64,000 nucleotides of DNA from an uncultured Clostridium sp. (lineage in GTDB: Bacteria > Bacillota > Clostridia > Lachnospirales > Lachnospiraceae), in the NCBI GenBank assembly GCA_900540335.1, contig UQFC01000001.1, forward strand, positions 34,059-98,058. Direction: 5' to 3'. Positions 18,509-29,214 of this stretch are shown here, piece by piece. Position numbers and translations under genes: made by a program. The notes below the pieces were generated by a model. The model did no database searches. It saw nothing but the letters and a program-made list of their open reading frames with translations, and was not told the origin of the DNA. Every line of letters starts with the position of its first letter. Within the stretch, counting starts at the first letter, position 1.

Positions 18509-19834
18509 TCAGCCGATTCCGCCCACTGCTGCACCGACAATCAGCACAAGAATACAGATTCCGCAGAATCCGTATTTTCCAAGGGGATAAAACCATCCGC
18601 CCAGGGGCTTTTTCCGGCCTTTATTTACTTCTTTCTCTACAAAGGCTTTCCCCAGAACCCAGAAGAACATAATTCCGGCGATTCCGGCCCCCAGAGGACA
18701 GATATAGATGGATACAATATCCATCCAGTCTGATACAATGCCCTGAATGCAAAGTGAAACCACAGCTCCGGCCAGACCAACCGCCCCGCAGGCAGCTTTT
18801 CTGCTCATGTGGAATTTTTCCTGAACCGTGGCAATCGGCGCCTCATACAGGTTGATCAGCGATGTAATTCCGGCAAAAGCCACAGCCACGAAAAAGATAA
18901 TGGCAATCATCCGGCCTCCGGCCATTCCCTTAAACAGATTCGGCAGGAAAATAAACATCAGCCCCGGGCCGCCCTGATCCAGCTGGGCCCCCACTGTAGC
19001 CATGGCGGGAATCAGAACCAGCGCTGCCAGCATGGCTGCCAGGGTATCGAAAAAAGCAACATTTCTGGCTGATGCGGGAATATCCTCCTGATCATCCAGA
19101 TAGGAACCGTAAATCAGGGTTCCGTTTCCGGCTACGGACAGGGAGAAAAAGGCCTGTCCCATTGCGTAGATAATCACCTGAGGGTTTAAAAAAGCCTCCG
19201 GATCAATGCGGAAAATATAATGGTATCCCGATACTGCTCCCGGCTGGAATGCAATGTAAACTCCCAGTCCCAGAAACAGGAAGAAAAACAGAGGCATCAG
19301 AATCTTATTGACCTTTTCAATGCCGCCTCCGATACCAAACATCAGGATTCCTATGGCTGCCGCCAGAGCCGCCAGCTGCCAGCCATTGTTTCCAAAGGAG
19401 CTGGCCATACCGCCAAAGGCCGAGCTGAAGCCGTCAATATCTGCCGGTTCCAGAACGGAACCGGTAAATACACCTGCTGTATATTTAAAAATCCAGCCCA
19501 TAACCACCGTGTAGCCAATGGCAAGAGCCATAGAACCAAGAACAGGAATCAGACCTATCGCCTCTCCTGCTTTTCTCAGTCCTTTTTTCTCACAGGCTGT
19601 CCCGAAAGCATCCACCGGACCGGATCTGGTTGCACGGCCGAAGCTCATCTCTCCAATCACACCGGTGGCGCCAATCAGAGCCACAAAAACAAAATACCAA
19701 ATCAAGAAGGAGCCGCCGCCGTATTTGGATACGCGGGTGGGAAACATCCAGATATTTCCCATTCCCACAGCAGAACCGATGCAGGCCAGAATAAATCCCC
19801 ACCGGGATGCGAATAAGTCTCTCTTCTTTTCCAT
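18509..19834 (-). CDS. Sodium-dependent transporter of the NSS (SNF) family
   Basis: A 441-residue membrane protein with about 11 helices. The family signature is FILACIGSAVGMGNIWMFP (residues 14-32), whose Gly-rich helix lines the Na+ and substrate sites. Bacterial NSS proteins import amino acids or related amines with Na+. It begins only 5 bases after the dnaJ stop and has a weak ribosome site, so it is probably read through from the heat-shock operon. The substrate is unknown. Confidence 0.88.
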   Translation of the reverse strand: MEKKRDLFASRWGFILACIGSAVGMGNIWMFPTRVSKYGGGSFLIWYFVFVALIGATGVIGEMSFGRATRSGPVDAFGTACEKKGLRKAGEAIGLIPVLGSMALAIGYTVVMGWIFKYTAGVFTGSVLEPADIDGFSSAFGGMASSFGNNGWQLAALAAAIGILMFGIGGGIEKVNKILMPLFFFLFLGLGVYIAFQPGAVSGYHYIFRIDPEAFLNPQVIIYAMGQAFFSLSVAGNGTLIYGSYLDDQEDIPASARNVAFFDTLAAMLAALVLIPAMATVGAQLDQGGPGLMFIFLPNLFKGMAGGRMIAIIFFVAVAFAGITSLINLYEAPIATVQEKFHMSRKAACGAVGLAGAVVSLCIQGIVSDWMDIVSIYICPLGAGIAGIMFFWVLGKAFVEKEVNKGRKKPLGGWFYPLGKYGFCGICILVLIVGAAVGGIG

Positions 19835-19839
19835 TTTAT

Positions 19840-20985
19840 TTATTTAAAGAATTTTCCTTTCCGCTTTTTTTCTTCCGGCTCCGGATGTTCGCCCTTCATA
19901 ACCGCATCAAACCGGCGCAGGGCTTCCTTCTGCTCGTCAGTCATCCGCTCCGGCACCTGAACAACCAGAGTTACATAGTGATCGCCGCGAACATTGCGGT
20001 TTCTCAGTGACGGAACGCCTTTTCCTCTCAGGCGGACACGGGTATCCGTCTGCGTTCCTGCTTTCACCTCGTATTCTACCTCTCCGTCTACTGTGCGGAT
20101 GCGGATCGGACCGCCCAATGCTGCTGTAGCAAAGGAAATCGGAACTGTGGAGAAAATACTGGTATCTTGGCGCTTAAATACCGGATGCTGGGATACTACT
20201 GCCTCTACCAGCAGATCGCCCCGCTCTCCGCCATTGACACCCGGCTCTCCGCCGCCTGCGCAGCGAACGCTCTGCCCGTTATCAATACCTGCAGGAATGG
20301 TAACCTTGATTTTCTTCTTCCTGGTAACGTATCCGCTTCCGTAACAGTCCGGACATTTCTCCTTGATAACTTTTCCCTTGCCTCCGCACTCCGGACAGGT
20401 CTGCACATTCTGCACCTGGCCGAAGAAGGACTGCTGGGTATACATAATCTTTCCTTTTCCGTTACACTTGGGACAGGTTTCCGGAGAGGTTCCCGGCTTT
20501 GCTCCGGTTCCGTGGCACTTGCTGCACTCTTCTTTAAAATTGATCTCAATCTCTTTTTCACAGCCGAATACAGCTTCTTCAAAAGTAAGACGGATGGCAG
20601 CTCTTACATTGGCTCCCCGCATGGGACCGTTATACTGGCTGCTGCGGCTTCTTCCGCCTCCGAAAATATCACCGAAAATGTCACCGAAAATATCGCCCAT
20701 ATCTGCGCCGCTGAAATCAAAGCCGCCGAAGCCTGCGCCTCCGCCTGCTCCTCCTTCAAAGGCTGCATGACCGAACTGATCGTACTGTCTTCTCTTTTCC
20801 GGATCGCTTAACACACTGTAGGCTTCCGATGCCTCTTTAAACTTCTTTTCTGCCTCTGCATCTCCCGGATTACTGTCGGGATGATATTTCTTGGCAAGGG
20901 TACGGTATGCTTTTTTCAAAGCGGCTTCGTCCGCATTCTTCGGGACTCCCAGCACCTCATAATAATCTCTCTTACTCTCTGCCAT
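19840..20985 (-). CDS. dnaJ: Hsp40 co-chaperone DnaJ
   Basis: A 381-residue type I DnaJ. The J domain with HPD at residues 35-37 stimulates DnaK ATPase. It is followed by a Gly/Phe-rich linker ([14 protein letters not shown]), four CxxCxGxG zinc-binding repeats ([32 protein letters not shown]) and the substrate-binding C-terminal domains. It follows dnaK after 196 bases that contain two GC-rich hairpins. Confidence 0.97.
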   Translation of the reverse strand: MAESKRDYYEVLGVPKNADEAALKKAYRTLAKKYHPDSNPGDAEAEKKFKEASEAYSVLSDPEKRRQYDQFGHAAFEGGAGGGAGFGGFDFSGADMGDIFGDIFGDIFGGGRSRSSQYNGPMRGANVRAAIRLTFEEAVFGCEKEIEINFKEECSKCHGTGAKPGTSPETCPKCNGKGKIMYTQQSFFGQVQNVQTCPECGGKGKVIKEKCPDCYGSGYVTRKKKIKVTIPAGIDNGQSVRCAGGGEPGVNGGERGDLLVEAVVSQHPVFKRQDTSIFSTVPISFATAALGGPIRIRTVDGEVEYEVKAGTQTDTRVRLRGKGVPSLRNRNVRGDHYVTLVVQVPERMTDEQKEALRRFDAVMKGEHPEPEEKKRKGKFFK

Positions 20986-21141
20986 GATGGTTTCCTTCCT
21001 CTTTTTCTGTCAAATTGCCTTCCCGCATCATACGGTTGCCGCCCTGGCGGCCCTTTCCTTTATACGCCGAAACGGCTGTCGCCTTTCCCGGGCTGCCAGG
21101 AGCGGCCCCGGAAAAGCGCCAGCCTTTCCCGGCAGAAATCC

Positions 21142-21165
21142 CCTGCCCGGCTTTTGCCGGGCAGG
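21142..21165 (-). other. GC-rich hairpins in the dnaK-dnaJ gap
   Basis: A perfect 10-bp stem CCTGCCCGGC/GCCGGGCAGG with a TTTT loop lies just after dnaK. A second imperfect stem lies near 21075-21120. Neither has a T-run, so these look like RNA processing or 3'-end stabilising structures that would adjust DnaK over DnaJ output. Confidence 0.55.
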
Positions 21166-21181
21166 TTCTCGTCATGCCTGA

Positions 21182-23068
<1,887 letters not shown>

Positions 23069-23096
23069 CTATACTAAATGAAATAATTGCTCAAAA

Positions 23097-23726
23097 TCAG
23101 TTTGCCACCTGTACCATGCTGTGGCGAACCACGGTACCACGATACTTGTAGCCCTTTAACAGTTCCTGGGAAATCTCATTCTCCCCGAAATTCTCATCAT
23201 CTATATGCATCACTGCATTGTGGATATTCGGGTCAAACTGCTGTCCCACTGCCTCGATTGCTTCTACACCGGCATCCTCCAGCGTTTTCACAAACTGCTT
23301 ATAAATCATTTCTACGCCTTCGGCGAAGGAAGAACCCTTCACATCCTCCGGCACGGCTGCCAGCCCCCGCTCGAAATTGTCAAGCACAGGCAGAATCTTT
23401 TCGATAATGTCTCTTGCTCCAATCTCATACATAGAAGCCTTTTCTTTTTCTGTCCGCTTGCGGAAGTTATCAAACTCAGCCATCTGCCGTTTCAGGCGAT
23501 CCTGCAGTTCTTCTATCTGAACATCCTTGGAATCCTTTTTGCTGCCGGACTGGGATGTATGGTCACCGGCTGTCTCCTCAGCGCCCTCTCCGTTTCCGGC
23601 GTCCTGCGCTGCCTGATTCTCCATATGTTCTTCGTTCTCTGTCTCCGGTGCCTTTACCGCATCCTCTGCGGTCTCCGGCTCCTGCTGACAGGAGTTCTTT
23701 TCTTCATTCTTATTATCCTGATTCAT
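23097..23726 (-). CDS. grpE: Nucleotide exchange factor GrpE
   Basis: A 209-residue GrpE. An acidic, low-complexity N-terminus (about 60 residues) is followed by the long coiled coil that forms the GrpE dimer and the C-terminal beta domain with GTVVRHSMVQVAN. It releases ADP from DnaK. The gene starts 6 bases after the hrcA stop. Confidence 0.96.
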   Translation of the reverse strand: MNQDNKNEEKNSCQQEPETAEDAVKAPETENEEHMENQAAQDAGNGEGAEETAGDHTSQSGSKKDSKDVQIEELQDRLKRQMAEFDNFRKRTEKEKASMYEIGARDIIEKILPVLDNFERGLAAVPEDVKGSSFAEGVEMIYKQFVKTLEDAGVEAIEAVGQQFDPNIHNAVMHIDDENFGENEISQELLKGYKYRGTVVRHSMVQVAN

Positions 23727-23732
23727 GGTCTA

Positions 23733-24770
23733 TCACCTTTCCTCATTTTTAAACGTGGCATCCAGCTGCTTCATCAGATTCTTCAGAATGCCGAGAACCT
23801 TTTCGTAGTCCATCCGCTTGGGACCGATGATACCGATGGTTCCCCGGATTCCCTCGCCCAAATCATAATTTGCTGTAACTACGCTGCAGTCCTTCATCGT
23901 CTGAACCGGAGTTTCATTTCCGATATAAACCTGAATTCCTGTCTCATCGGAAGCTTCATTCACATCTGTAATCAGCTCCTGAAGCACATCCTTCTGCTCA
24001 AAAGCCTTTAAAAGCTCGCTTGCCCGATCTCCATCGCTTAACTCCGGGTACTTGAAAATGTTGGTAGCTCCGCTGGTATAAATCTGCAGGTCCTCCTCAT
24101 CAGCCCGGATGGCCCGTGCAACCTCTGTCAGCACCGTATCCACCAGACCGCTGTGCGCTCCTGCCTGCTCCTTCAGCCGGCTGATCACATCCAGGTTGAT
24201 TTCCTCAATGGTCAGTCCGTTTAAGGCGCTGTTCAGAAGAATGTTCAAATTCAGCAGTTCCTCCCGGCTGATGTTCCTTGGAACATCTACCATGGTGTTC
24301 TTAATCAGGTTTCCCTCTACCACTGTAACAATCAGAAGCTTCCTGTCATCCATCATGGAAAGCTGGATAAACTTCAGTTTGTTTCTGTGATACTGAGGGC
24401 CGCTGATCAAAGCTGCGTAATTGGTGTTTGCCGCCAAAAGCTGTGCAAGCTTCTTCAGTACCAATTCTACCCGGTCAACCCGCTGAATCATCAGCTCCTT
24501 GACCTCTGTCACTTCCTGTTCTTTCTCCTGCATAATCTGATCTACATAGAAGCGATACCCTTTATCCGAAGGAATCCGCCCTGCTGATGTATGAGGCTGC
24601 AGGATATATCCCATCTCCTCCAAATCAGACATCTCATTGCGGATGGTCGCAGAACTCAGCTTCAAATCCGTATACTTGGAAATGGTTCTCGAACCAACCG
24701 GCTCTCCCGTCTCCAGATAAGTTTTGATGATTGCTTTTAATATTATAATCTTTCTCTCATCCAGCTCCAT
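23733..24770 (-). CDS. hrcA: Heat-inducible transcription repressor HrcA
   Basis: A 345-residue HrcA. The winged helix domain is at residues 1-75 (KYTDLKLSSATIRNEMSDLEE). It represses this operon by binding the CIRCE element located directly upstream, and requires GroEL for activity. It is the first gene of the operon; GGAGG lies 8 bases before the ATG. Confidence 0.97.
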   Translation of the reverse strand: MELDERKIIILKAIIKTYLETGEPVGSRTISKYTDLKLSSATIRNEMSDLEEMGYILQPHTSAGRIPSDKGYRFYVDQIMQEKEQEVTEVKELMIQRVDRVELVLKKLAQLLAANTNYAALISGPQYHRNKLKFIQLSMMDDRKLLIVTVVEGNLIKNTMVDVPRNISREELLNLNILLNSALNGLTIEEINLDVISRLKEQAGAHSGLVDTVLTEVARAIRADEEDLQIYTSGATNIFKYPELSDGDRASELLKAFEQKDVLQELITDVNEASDETGIQVYIGNETPVQTMKDCSVVTANYDLGEGIRGTIGIIGPKRMDYEKVLGILKNLMKQLDATFKNEER

Positions 24771-24797
24771 TCTGACGGCCTCCTCTCTTTTGGGTTA

Positions 24798-24824
24798 TTA
24801 GCACTCGTGAGTGAGGAGTGCTAA
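24798..24824. promoter_or_regulatory. CIRCE operator (HrcA binding site)
   Basis: A perfect match: TTAGCACTC (24798-24806), 9-base spacer, GAGTGCTAA (24816-24824). It overlaps the expected start point of the hrcA operon, 12 bases after the -10 box. Confidence 0.97.
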
Positions 24825-24835
24825 CATCTGTGTTT

Positions 24836-24864
24836 AATATACTTTAAGCCAACACATTTGTCAA
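24836..24864 (-). promoter_or_regulatory. Sigma-A promoter of hrcA-grpE-dnaK-dnaJ
   Basis: TTGACA (24859-24864) and TATATT (24836-24841) on the minus strand with a 17-base spacer. CIRCE lies just downstream. Confidence 0.85.
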
Positions 24865-24975
24865 GGGTTTTTCAAAAAAACTTTCAAAAATGGAAGGTTC
24901 TTTCTTCCTTTCTCTTTCTGCCTTCCGGCAGCGGCCGGGGAGAAACATACCGGGCATCAAAACCTCCATTTACAG

Positions 24976-24992
24976 TGTCATATTTTTGTAAT
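24976..24992 (+). promoter_or_regulatory. WalR-box-like direct repeat before the first 3D-domain gene
   Basis: TGTCAT-N5-TGTAAT matches the WalR (YycF) box TGTWAH-N5-TGTWAH at all but one base. It ends 6 bases before the -35 box, the position of an activator site. Confidence 0.45.
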
Positions 24993-24998
24993 AAATTG

Positions 24999-25028
24999 TT
25001 GACATTTAACATTTTTGTAATATATAAT
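24999..25028 (+). promoter_or_regulatory. Promoter of the first 3D-domain gene
   Basis: TTGACA (24999-25004) and TATAAT (25023-25028) with an 18-base spacer, 62 bases before the start codon. Confidence 0.8.
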
Positions 25029-25089
25029 AAGACCTGTGCAGCAACTCATTGACAATCGTATTTTCAGATGTTTGAGAGGTAACTGAGCA

Positions 25090-25575
25090 ATGAAAAAAAT
25101 GATATTTCAGAATCTGTTCCGGCTTTCCGCCGCTGTCGTATGCACCCTGTCCCTGAGCATTTCCGCCTGGGCTTCCACCGAAACTTCTTCTATTGTTATA
25201 TGTGGTTCAGAATCTTCTGAAGAAGAGGATGAAGTTATTTTAAGCGAAACTCCGGAAGATATTCAGGATACGGTGGGCGAATTTGTGTCTCTCGGCATGT
25301 TTACCACAACCGGTTACTGCAACTGCGAACAATGTTCCGGCGGCCACAGTCTCACCTATGCCGGCACAGTGCCCCGGGCAGAACACACACTTTCTGCTGA
25401 TCTGAATCTGTTTCCTATTGGCACACAGCTTATGGTAGACGGGATTATCTACACAGTTGAAGATATGGGTTCCTCTGTAAACGGCAATATAATCGATATT
25501 TTTTACGACTGCCACCAGGATGCCGAGGCCCACGGCATGCAGATTCAGGAGGTTTTTGCAATTCCTTCCTGCTGA
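25090..25575 (+). CDS. Secreted 3D-domain cell-wall protein, short form
   Basis: A 161-residue protein with a Sec signal peptide (cleavage near ISAWAS, residue 25-30), an acidic spacer and a C-terminal 3D domain: TTTGYCNCEQCSGG, LSADLNLFPIGTQL and VEDMGSSVNGNIIDIFYD. The three aspartates that name the fold are present. 3D domains occur in YocH, YabE and RpfB and share the double-psi barrel of MltA lytic transglycosylases, so a peptidoglycan-modifying role is likely. It has its own promoter and terminator. A close relative follows downstream. Confidence 0.85.
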   Translation: MKKMIFQNLFRLSAAVVCTLSLSISAWASTETSSIVICGSESSEEEDEVILSETPEDIQDTVGEFVSLGMFTTTGYCNCEQCSGGHSLTYAGTVPRAEHTLSADLNLFPIGTQLMVDGIIYTVEDMGSSVNGNIIDIFYDCHQDAEAHGMQIQEVFAIPSC

Positions 25576-25617
25576 AGAAAACTCTCAATCCAATTCCATA
25601 CATACAAGATATAGTGC

Positions 25618-25656
25618 GAGCGGATACCATATATAGGTTTTCCGCTCCTTTTTTAC
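25618..25656 (+). terminator. Terminator of the first 3D-domain gene
   Basis: GAGCGGA (25618-25624) pairs with TCCGCTC (25641-25647), followed by CTTTTTT. Confidence 0.85.
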
Positions 25657-25664
25657 GCATTTTG

Positions 25665-25692
25665 TTGACAAATGAAAAAAAATATGTAAAAT
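25665..25692 (+). promoter_or_regulatory. Promoter of the second 3D-domain gene
   Basis: TTGACA (25665-25670) and TAAAAT (25687-25692) with a 16-base spacer. The predicted RNA begins near 25699, some 220 bases before the start codon. Confidence 0.7.
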
Positions 25693-25698
25693 AGGGAC

Positions 25699-25918
25699 TT
25701 GTTGCTCATATATTACAAATTTGTTACATATATTTAGATTGTATGAAACTTTTGTTGATTTTTTGTTTTGCAGCTATCTGCCGCAAAACCTCGTAGCAAA
25801 TTCCGGTAACATTTGACCCTGTAAAGCTTCAGAAGCCAGACGCTTCTCACCCGCCTCAAACAGGCAGAACGATGCAGGATATCACTGTTCCGGTCTGAGC
25901 AGGAAAGGATTGATTATT
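25699..25918 (+). promoter_or_regulatory. Long structured 5' leader of the second 3D-domain gene
   Basis: About 220 bases of non-coding leader. Visible pairing includes TTTTGC/GCAAAA (about 25766-25788), AGAAGC/GCTTCT (about 25831-25847) nested inside CCTGT/ACAGG, and a GC-richer second half. The length and nested stems suggest a regulatory RNA, but conserved blocks of the c-di-AMP, cobalamin and c-di-GMP riboswitches were not found. Confidence 0.45.
25712..25728 (-). promoter_or_regulatory. WalR-box-like direct repeat in the second 3D leader
   Basis: On the minus strand TGTAAC-N5-TGTAAT is a full match to TGTWAH-N5-TGTWAH. It lies about 15 bases after the predicted start point, a position and orientation more fitting for repression. 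Confidence 0.45.
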
Positions 25919-26665
25919 ATGTTGAAAAACAACACGATTTTTGCAACACTTGGACTTGCCTTCTGTCTTCTCTTCGGAGGTGCTTTTACCGCCTACGGCA
26001 GCCAGCCTGCCAACGGCTTCTTTGACGCCTTCGAGGGAAATACGATTGTGGGATGGGGCTGGGATTCTTCCACTCCCAATACTGCAGTTCCGGTACATGT
26101 GACTGTAACCAACAAGGAATCCGGCGAAGTAGTCGGTGATTTCAAGCCCACAGCCGGTACCTTCCGTCAGGACTTAAAAGAAAACGGAATCGGCAACGGA
26201 AACCACGGCTTCCGCATTCCCATGGACTGGGACAGCCTTCCCGACGGTTCCTATGAGATTCAGGGCTGGATTGAAGGCCAGGAGTTTGAAAACACCAAGA
26301 CCTATGTAAAAGGCGAGGCTGCTCCGGCTGAGGAGACTGCTCCGGCAGCAGAAAAGCCCCAGCAGAATTCCGGAATGCGTTCTCTGGGCCTGTTCCGTAC
26401 CACAGCCTACTGCCCCTGCTACAAATGCTCTGAAGGCTGGGGACGCCGCACCTCCAGCGGTGCCATTGCCCGCTCCGGTCATACCATCGCCGTAGATCCC
26501 CGGGTCATTCCCATGGGCTCCAAGGTCATGATTGGCGGTGTGATTTATACAGCAGAGGACCGGGGAGGCGGTGTCAAGGGAAATCACATTGATATCTTTT
26601 ACGACACTCACGGTCAGACCCGTCAGCACGGCTCCTTTATGCAGGAAGTATTCCTGGTACAGTAA
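25919..26665 (+). CDS. Secreted 3D-domain cell-wall protein with N-terminal Ig-like module
   Basis: A protein of about 248 residues: signal peptide (ending near AFTAYG), an Ig-like module with GFFDAFEGNTIVGWGWDSS seen in Gram-positive surface proteins, a Pro/Ala/Glu linker and a C-terminal 3D domain (TTAYCPCYKCSEGWG, IAVDPRVIPMGSKV, AEDRGGGVKGNHIDIFYD). The 3D domain is a better match to the family than its upstream paralogue. It probably binds or cuts peptidoglycan. The frame extends to a TTG at 25910 that touches the Shine-Dalgarno AGGAAAGG; the ATG at 25919 is correctly spaced. Confidence 0.88.
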   Translation: MLKNNTIFATLGLAFCLLFGGAFTAYGSQPANGFFDAFEGNTIVGWGWDSSTPNTAVPVHVTVTNKESGEVVGDFKPTAGTFRQDLKENGIGNGNHGFRIPMDWDSLPDGSYEIQGWIEGQEFENTKTYVKGEAAPAEETAPAAEKPQQNSGMRSLGLFRTTAYCPCYKCSEGWGRRTSSGAIARSGHTIAVDPRVIPMGSKVMIGGVIYTAEDRGGGVKGNHIDIFYDTHGQTRQHGSFMQEVFLVQ

Positions 26666-26694
26666 TCTGAAAATCAATAACAAATAGAAGAGAA

Positions 26695-26745
26695 AGTACC
26701 GCTGAATGGTCTGTTTCATACAGACTTCTCAGCGGTACTGTTTTG
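26695..26745 (+). terminator. Terminator of the second 3D-domain gene
   Basis: AGTACCGCTGA (26695-26705) pairs with TCAGCGGTACT (26729-26739), with an inner GTCTG/CAGAC stem, followed by GTTTTGTTT. Confidence 0.85.
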
Positions 26746-26889
26746 TTTGTAGTATCTGGAATGCTTTCATATCATCGAGCTCTTGCTTTTTCCCCCTGGT
26801 ACAGGTCTGCTCCCTCCTATGGCAGATATAAAAATTCAGAAACCTGTTCCCCCTTTTAAGTTTAGTCTAAAATTTCTTTCTCTGGAATT

Positions 26890-27290
26890 GTGCAAAACCT
26901 GACTTTTCCTCTCATAATGCAAAAACTTGACTTCGGTTTGTGCAGAATCCGGCTTTTTCCTCTGAAAATGCAAAATCTTCGCCCCAGTTTGTGCAGAATC
27001 TGACCTTTTCCTCCGAAAATGCAAAATCTTCGCCCCGGTTTGTGCAGAATCCGGCTTTTTCCTCTGAAAATGCAAAATCTTCGCCCCGGTTTATGCAGGA
27101 TTCGGCTTTTTCCTTTGAAAATGCAAAATCTTCGCCTCGGTTTGTGCAGGATCCGGCTTTTTCCTTCAAAAATGCAAAATCTTGGCTTCGGTTTTTGCAG
27201 GATCCGGCTTTTTCCTCCAAAAATGCAAAATCTTCTTCCTGTTTTTTGCAGGATCCGGCTTTTTCCTTCGAAAATGCAAAATCCCCACAG
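26890..27290. repeat. 51-bp minisatellite, eight units
   Basis: Units begin at 26890, 26940, 26991, 27042, 27093, 27144, 27195 and 27246; all steps are 51 except the first (50). Each unit contains GGCTTTTTCC, then AAATGCAAAATCTT and a C-rich end. Because 51 is divisible by three, several frames stay open on both strands, giving 17-residue repeats such as EDFAFSEEKAGFCTNRG on the minus strand. No ribosome site or promoter supports translation, so it is called a repeat rather than a gene. Confidence 0.9.
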
Positions 27291-27532
27291 AGGTCCCTAC
27301 AGAAATAGGCTGTATATAAATAATTCAGCCATGTATCTTCTTGCCTGCTCACAGTGAACAAGACGCATCGGATGTCCGCTCTATGAAAATCCAGGCAGAA
27401 AACCTCTTATAAAAATAGTCCTTCAATCCACAAAATTCCGCCTGGAAGCTTTCACTAATGGCGAAAAAGAATATACCTTGGCACATCCTCGCAGAGCATT
27501 TTTGTGTCACAGAATGAACGTTCTTATGATAC

Positions 27533-27574
27533 AAAAAAGCCAGACCAGGTCCATGAAAGAACCTGTGGTCTGAC
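27533..27574 (-). terminator. Probable terminator of the gtrA-yfhO-argH transcript
   Basis: AGACCAGGT (27542-27550) pairs with the region 27561-27574 with a two-base bulge; on the minus strand it is followed by six T. It lies 235 bases after argH, beyond the 11-bp array. Confidence 0.65.
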
Positions 27575-27667
27575 TTCTGTTTCTTATCTTTTCTTATTTT
27601 TAAGCTTTTCTCAACAGAGTACGTATTCTCTCTCCGGTATTCTGCATCCAGTAAACCGCCTCGTAGA

Positions 27668-27777
27668 TTCCGCTAAACTTTCACGGAGCTTCCGCTAAAC
27701 CTCCACTGAACTTCCACTGAACTTCCACTAAGCTTTCATAGGGTTTCCTCTAATCTTCCATTAAACTTCCATAAAGC
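27668..27777. repeat. 11-bp tandem array, ten degenerate units
   Basis: Ten units of exactly 11 bases follow the consensus TTCCACTAAAC, for example 27690-27700, 27712-27722 and 27756-27766. The array ends 31 bases before the argH stop codon. The period is close to one helical turn. Confidence 0.85.
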
Positions 27778-27808
27778 CTCCGCTTCCCATTCTATGTCTG
27801 TTTTTGTT

Positions 27809-29188
27809 TTACGCCTCTTCCTCCAGACGTTTTCTGTAAATCTCAATTACCTTCTTCATGGCCTCCTGTCCGGGAGCGCCGATGGTTACACGCTTTTCCA
27901 CACAGGTCTTCATGCTGATGGCCTCGTAGATATCCTCCTCAAACACAGGGCTGATAGACTGAAACTCCTCCAGAGTCATATCATCCAGGGCAATTCCCCG
28001 GTCAATACAGAACAATACCAGCTGTCCTACAATTCCATGGGCATCCCGGAAGGGAACTCCGTGATTCACCAGATAGTCAGCAGCATCTGTGGCATTGGTA
28101 AAGCCGTTTTTCGCGCTGCTTTCCATCACTTCTTTATTAAATGTCATTGTGGAAATCATTCCGGTAAACAAAGCCAGACTTCCCTTTACCGTATCAATGG
28201 CATCAAAGGTCAGCTCCTTATCCTCCTGCATATCCTTATCGTAAGCCAGAGGAATTCCCTTCATAACCGTAAGCATGGACATCAAAGCCCCGTACACACG
28301 GCCTGCCTTTCCGCGAACCAGCTCTGCAATGTCAGGATTCTTCTTCTGAGGCATAATGCTGCTTCCTGTGCTGTAGGCATCGTCCAGCTCCACAAACCGG
28401 TATTCATTGCTGTTCCAGATAATAATTTCCTCGCTGAAACGGCTTAAATGCATGGCAATCACAGACAGGGCAGATAAAAGCTCAATCACATAATCCCGAT
28501 CGGAAACAGAATCCATACTGTTTAATGTAGGGCCATAAAATCCAAGAAGCTCTGCCGTATATTCTCGATCCAGGGGATAGGTGGTTCCTGCCAGAGCTCC
28601 GGAGCCCAGCGGACAGTAATTCATCCGCTCCCGGATATCATGAAGACGTCCCCGGTCTCTGGAAAACATTTCAAAATACGCACCTACATGATGGGCCAGA
28701 GTAACCGGCTGCGCCTTCTGCAGATGGGTAAAACCAGGCATAAAGGTATCCGTATTCGCCTCCATAATTGCCAGAAGCTCCTCTAAAAGCTTCCGGACCA
28801 GTCCGTCCAGCTCGTCAATTTCATCACGGCAGTAAAGCTTCATATCAAGAGCCACCTGATCATTGCGGCTCCGGCCTGTGTGAAGCCTTTTTCCTGCATC
28901 ACCAATGCGTTCAATCAGATTGGCCTCTACAAAGGAATGAATATCCTCATGCTCCTTTGTAAATTCCAGCTTTCCGGATTCAATATCTACCAGAATTCCC
29001 TTCAGTCCGCCGATAATAGCCTCCCGATCCTCCTCTGACACAATTCCCTGCTTTGCCAGCATCGTCACATGAGCAATGCTTCCCTGAATATCCTGATGAT
29101 AAAATTTCTGATCAAAGGACAGAGATTCATTAAAATTGTGTACCAGCTGATTCTCTTTCTTCGTAAAACGTCCTCCCCACAGCTTCAT
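27809..29188 (-). CDS. argH: Argininosuccinate lyase
   Basis: The last step of arginine synthesis: argininosuccinate to arginine and fumarate. The protein starts [10 protein letters not shown] and has 459 residues, the normal family length. It carries the fumarate lyase signature [12 protein letters not shown] with the catalytic Ser loop. The frame is open back to 29470, but that would overlap yfhO and lacks family similarity. GGAGA precedes the ATG at 29188, which is chosen. argG is not adjacent; argH follows yfhO after 26 bases. Confidence 0.96.
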   Translation of the reverse strand: MKLWGGRFTKKENQLVHNFNESLSFDQKFYHQDIQGSIAHVTMLAKQGIVSEEDREAIIGGLKGILVDIESGKLEFTKEHEDIHSFVEANLIERIGDAGKRLHTGRSRNDQVALDMKLYCRDEIDELDGLVRKLLEELLAIMEANTDTFMPGFTHLQKAQPVTLAHHVGAYFEMFSRDRGRLHDIRERMNYCPLGSGALAGTTYPLDREYTAELLGFYGPTLNSMDSVSDRDYVIELLSALSVIAMHLSRFSEEIIIWNSNEYRFVELDDAYSTGSSIMPQKKNPDIAELVRGKAGRVYGALMSMLTVMKGIPLAYDKDMQEDKELTFDAIDTVKGSLALFTGMISTMTFNKEVMESSAKNGFTNATDAADYLVNHGVPFRDAHGIVGQLVLFCIDRGIALDDMTLEEFQSISPVFEEDIYEAISMKTCVEKRVTIGAPGQEAMKKVIEIYRKRLEEEA

Positions 29189-29214
29189 AATCCAGTCTCC
29201 TTTATTTTGCGTTT

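Noticed and set aside
25699..25918. c-di-AMP (ydaO), cobalamin or c-di-GMP riboswitch
   Set aside because: Only short look-alike pieces were found; the ordered conserved blocks of each class are absent.
26890..27290. CRISPR array
   Set aside because: The whole 51-base unit is repeated without unique spacers, and no cas gene is present.
26912..27361. Protein-coding gene made of 17-residue repeats
   Set aside because: No ribosome site or promoter; open frames on both strands follow simply from a period divisible by three. Kept as a repeat, with the coding idea listed as a test.
27504..27698. Small open frame of 64 codons
   Set aside because: It crosses a terminator hairpin and runs into the 11-bp array, with no ribosome site.
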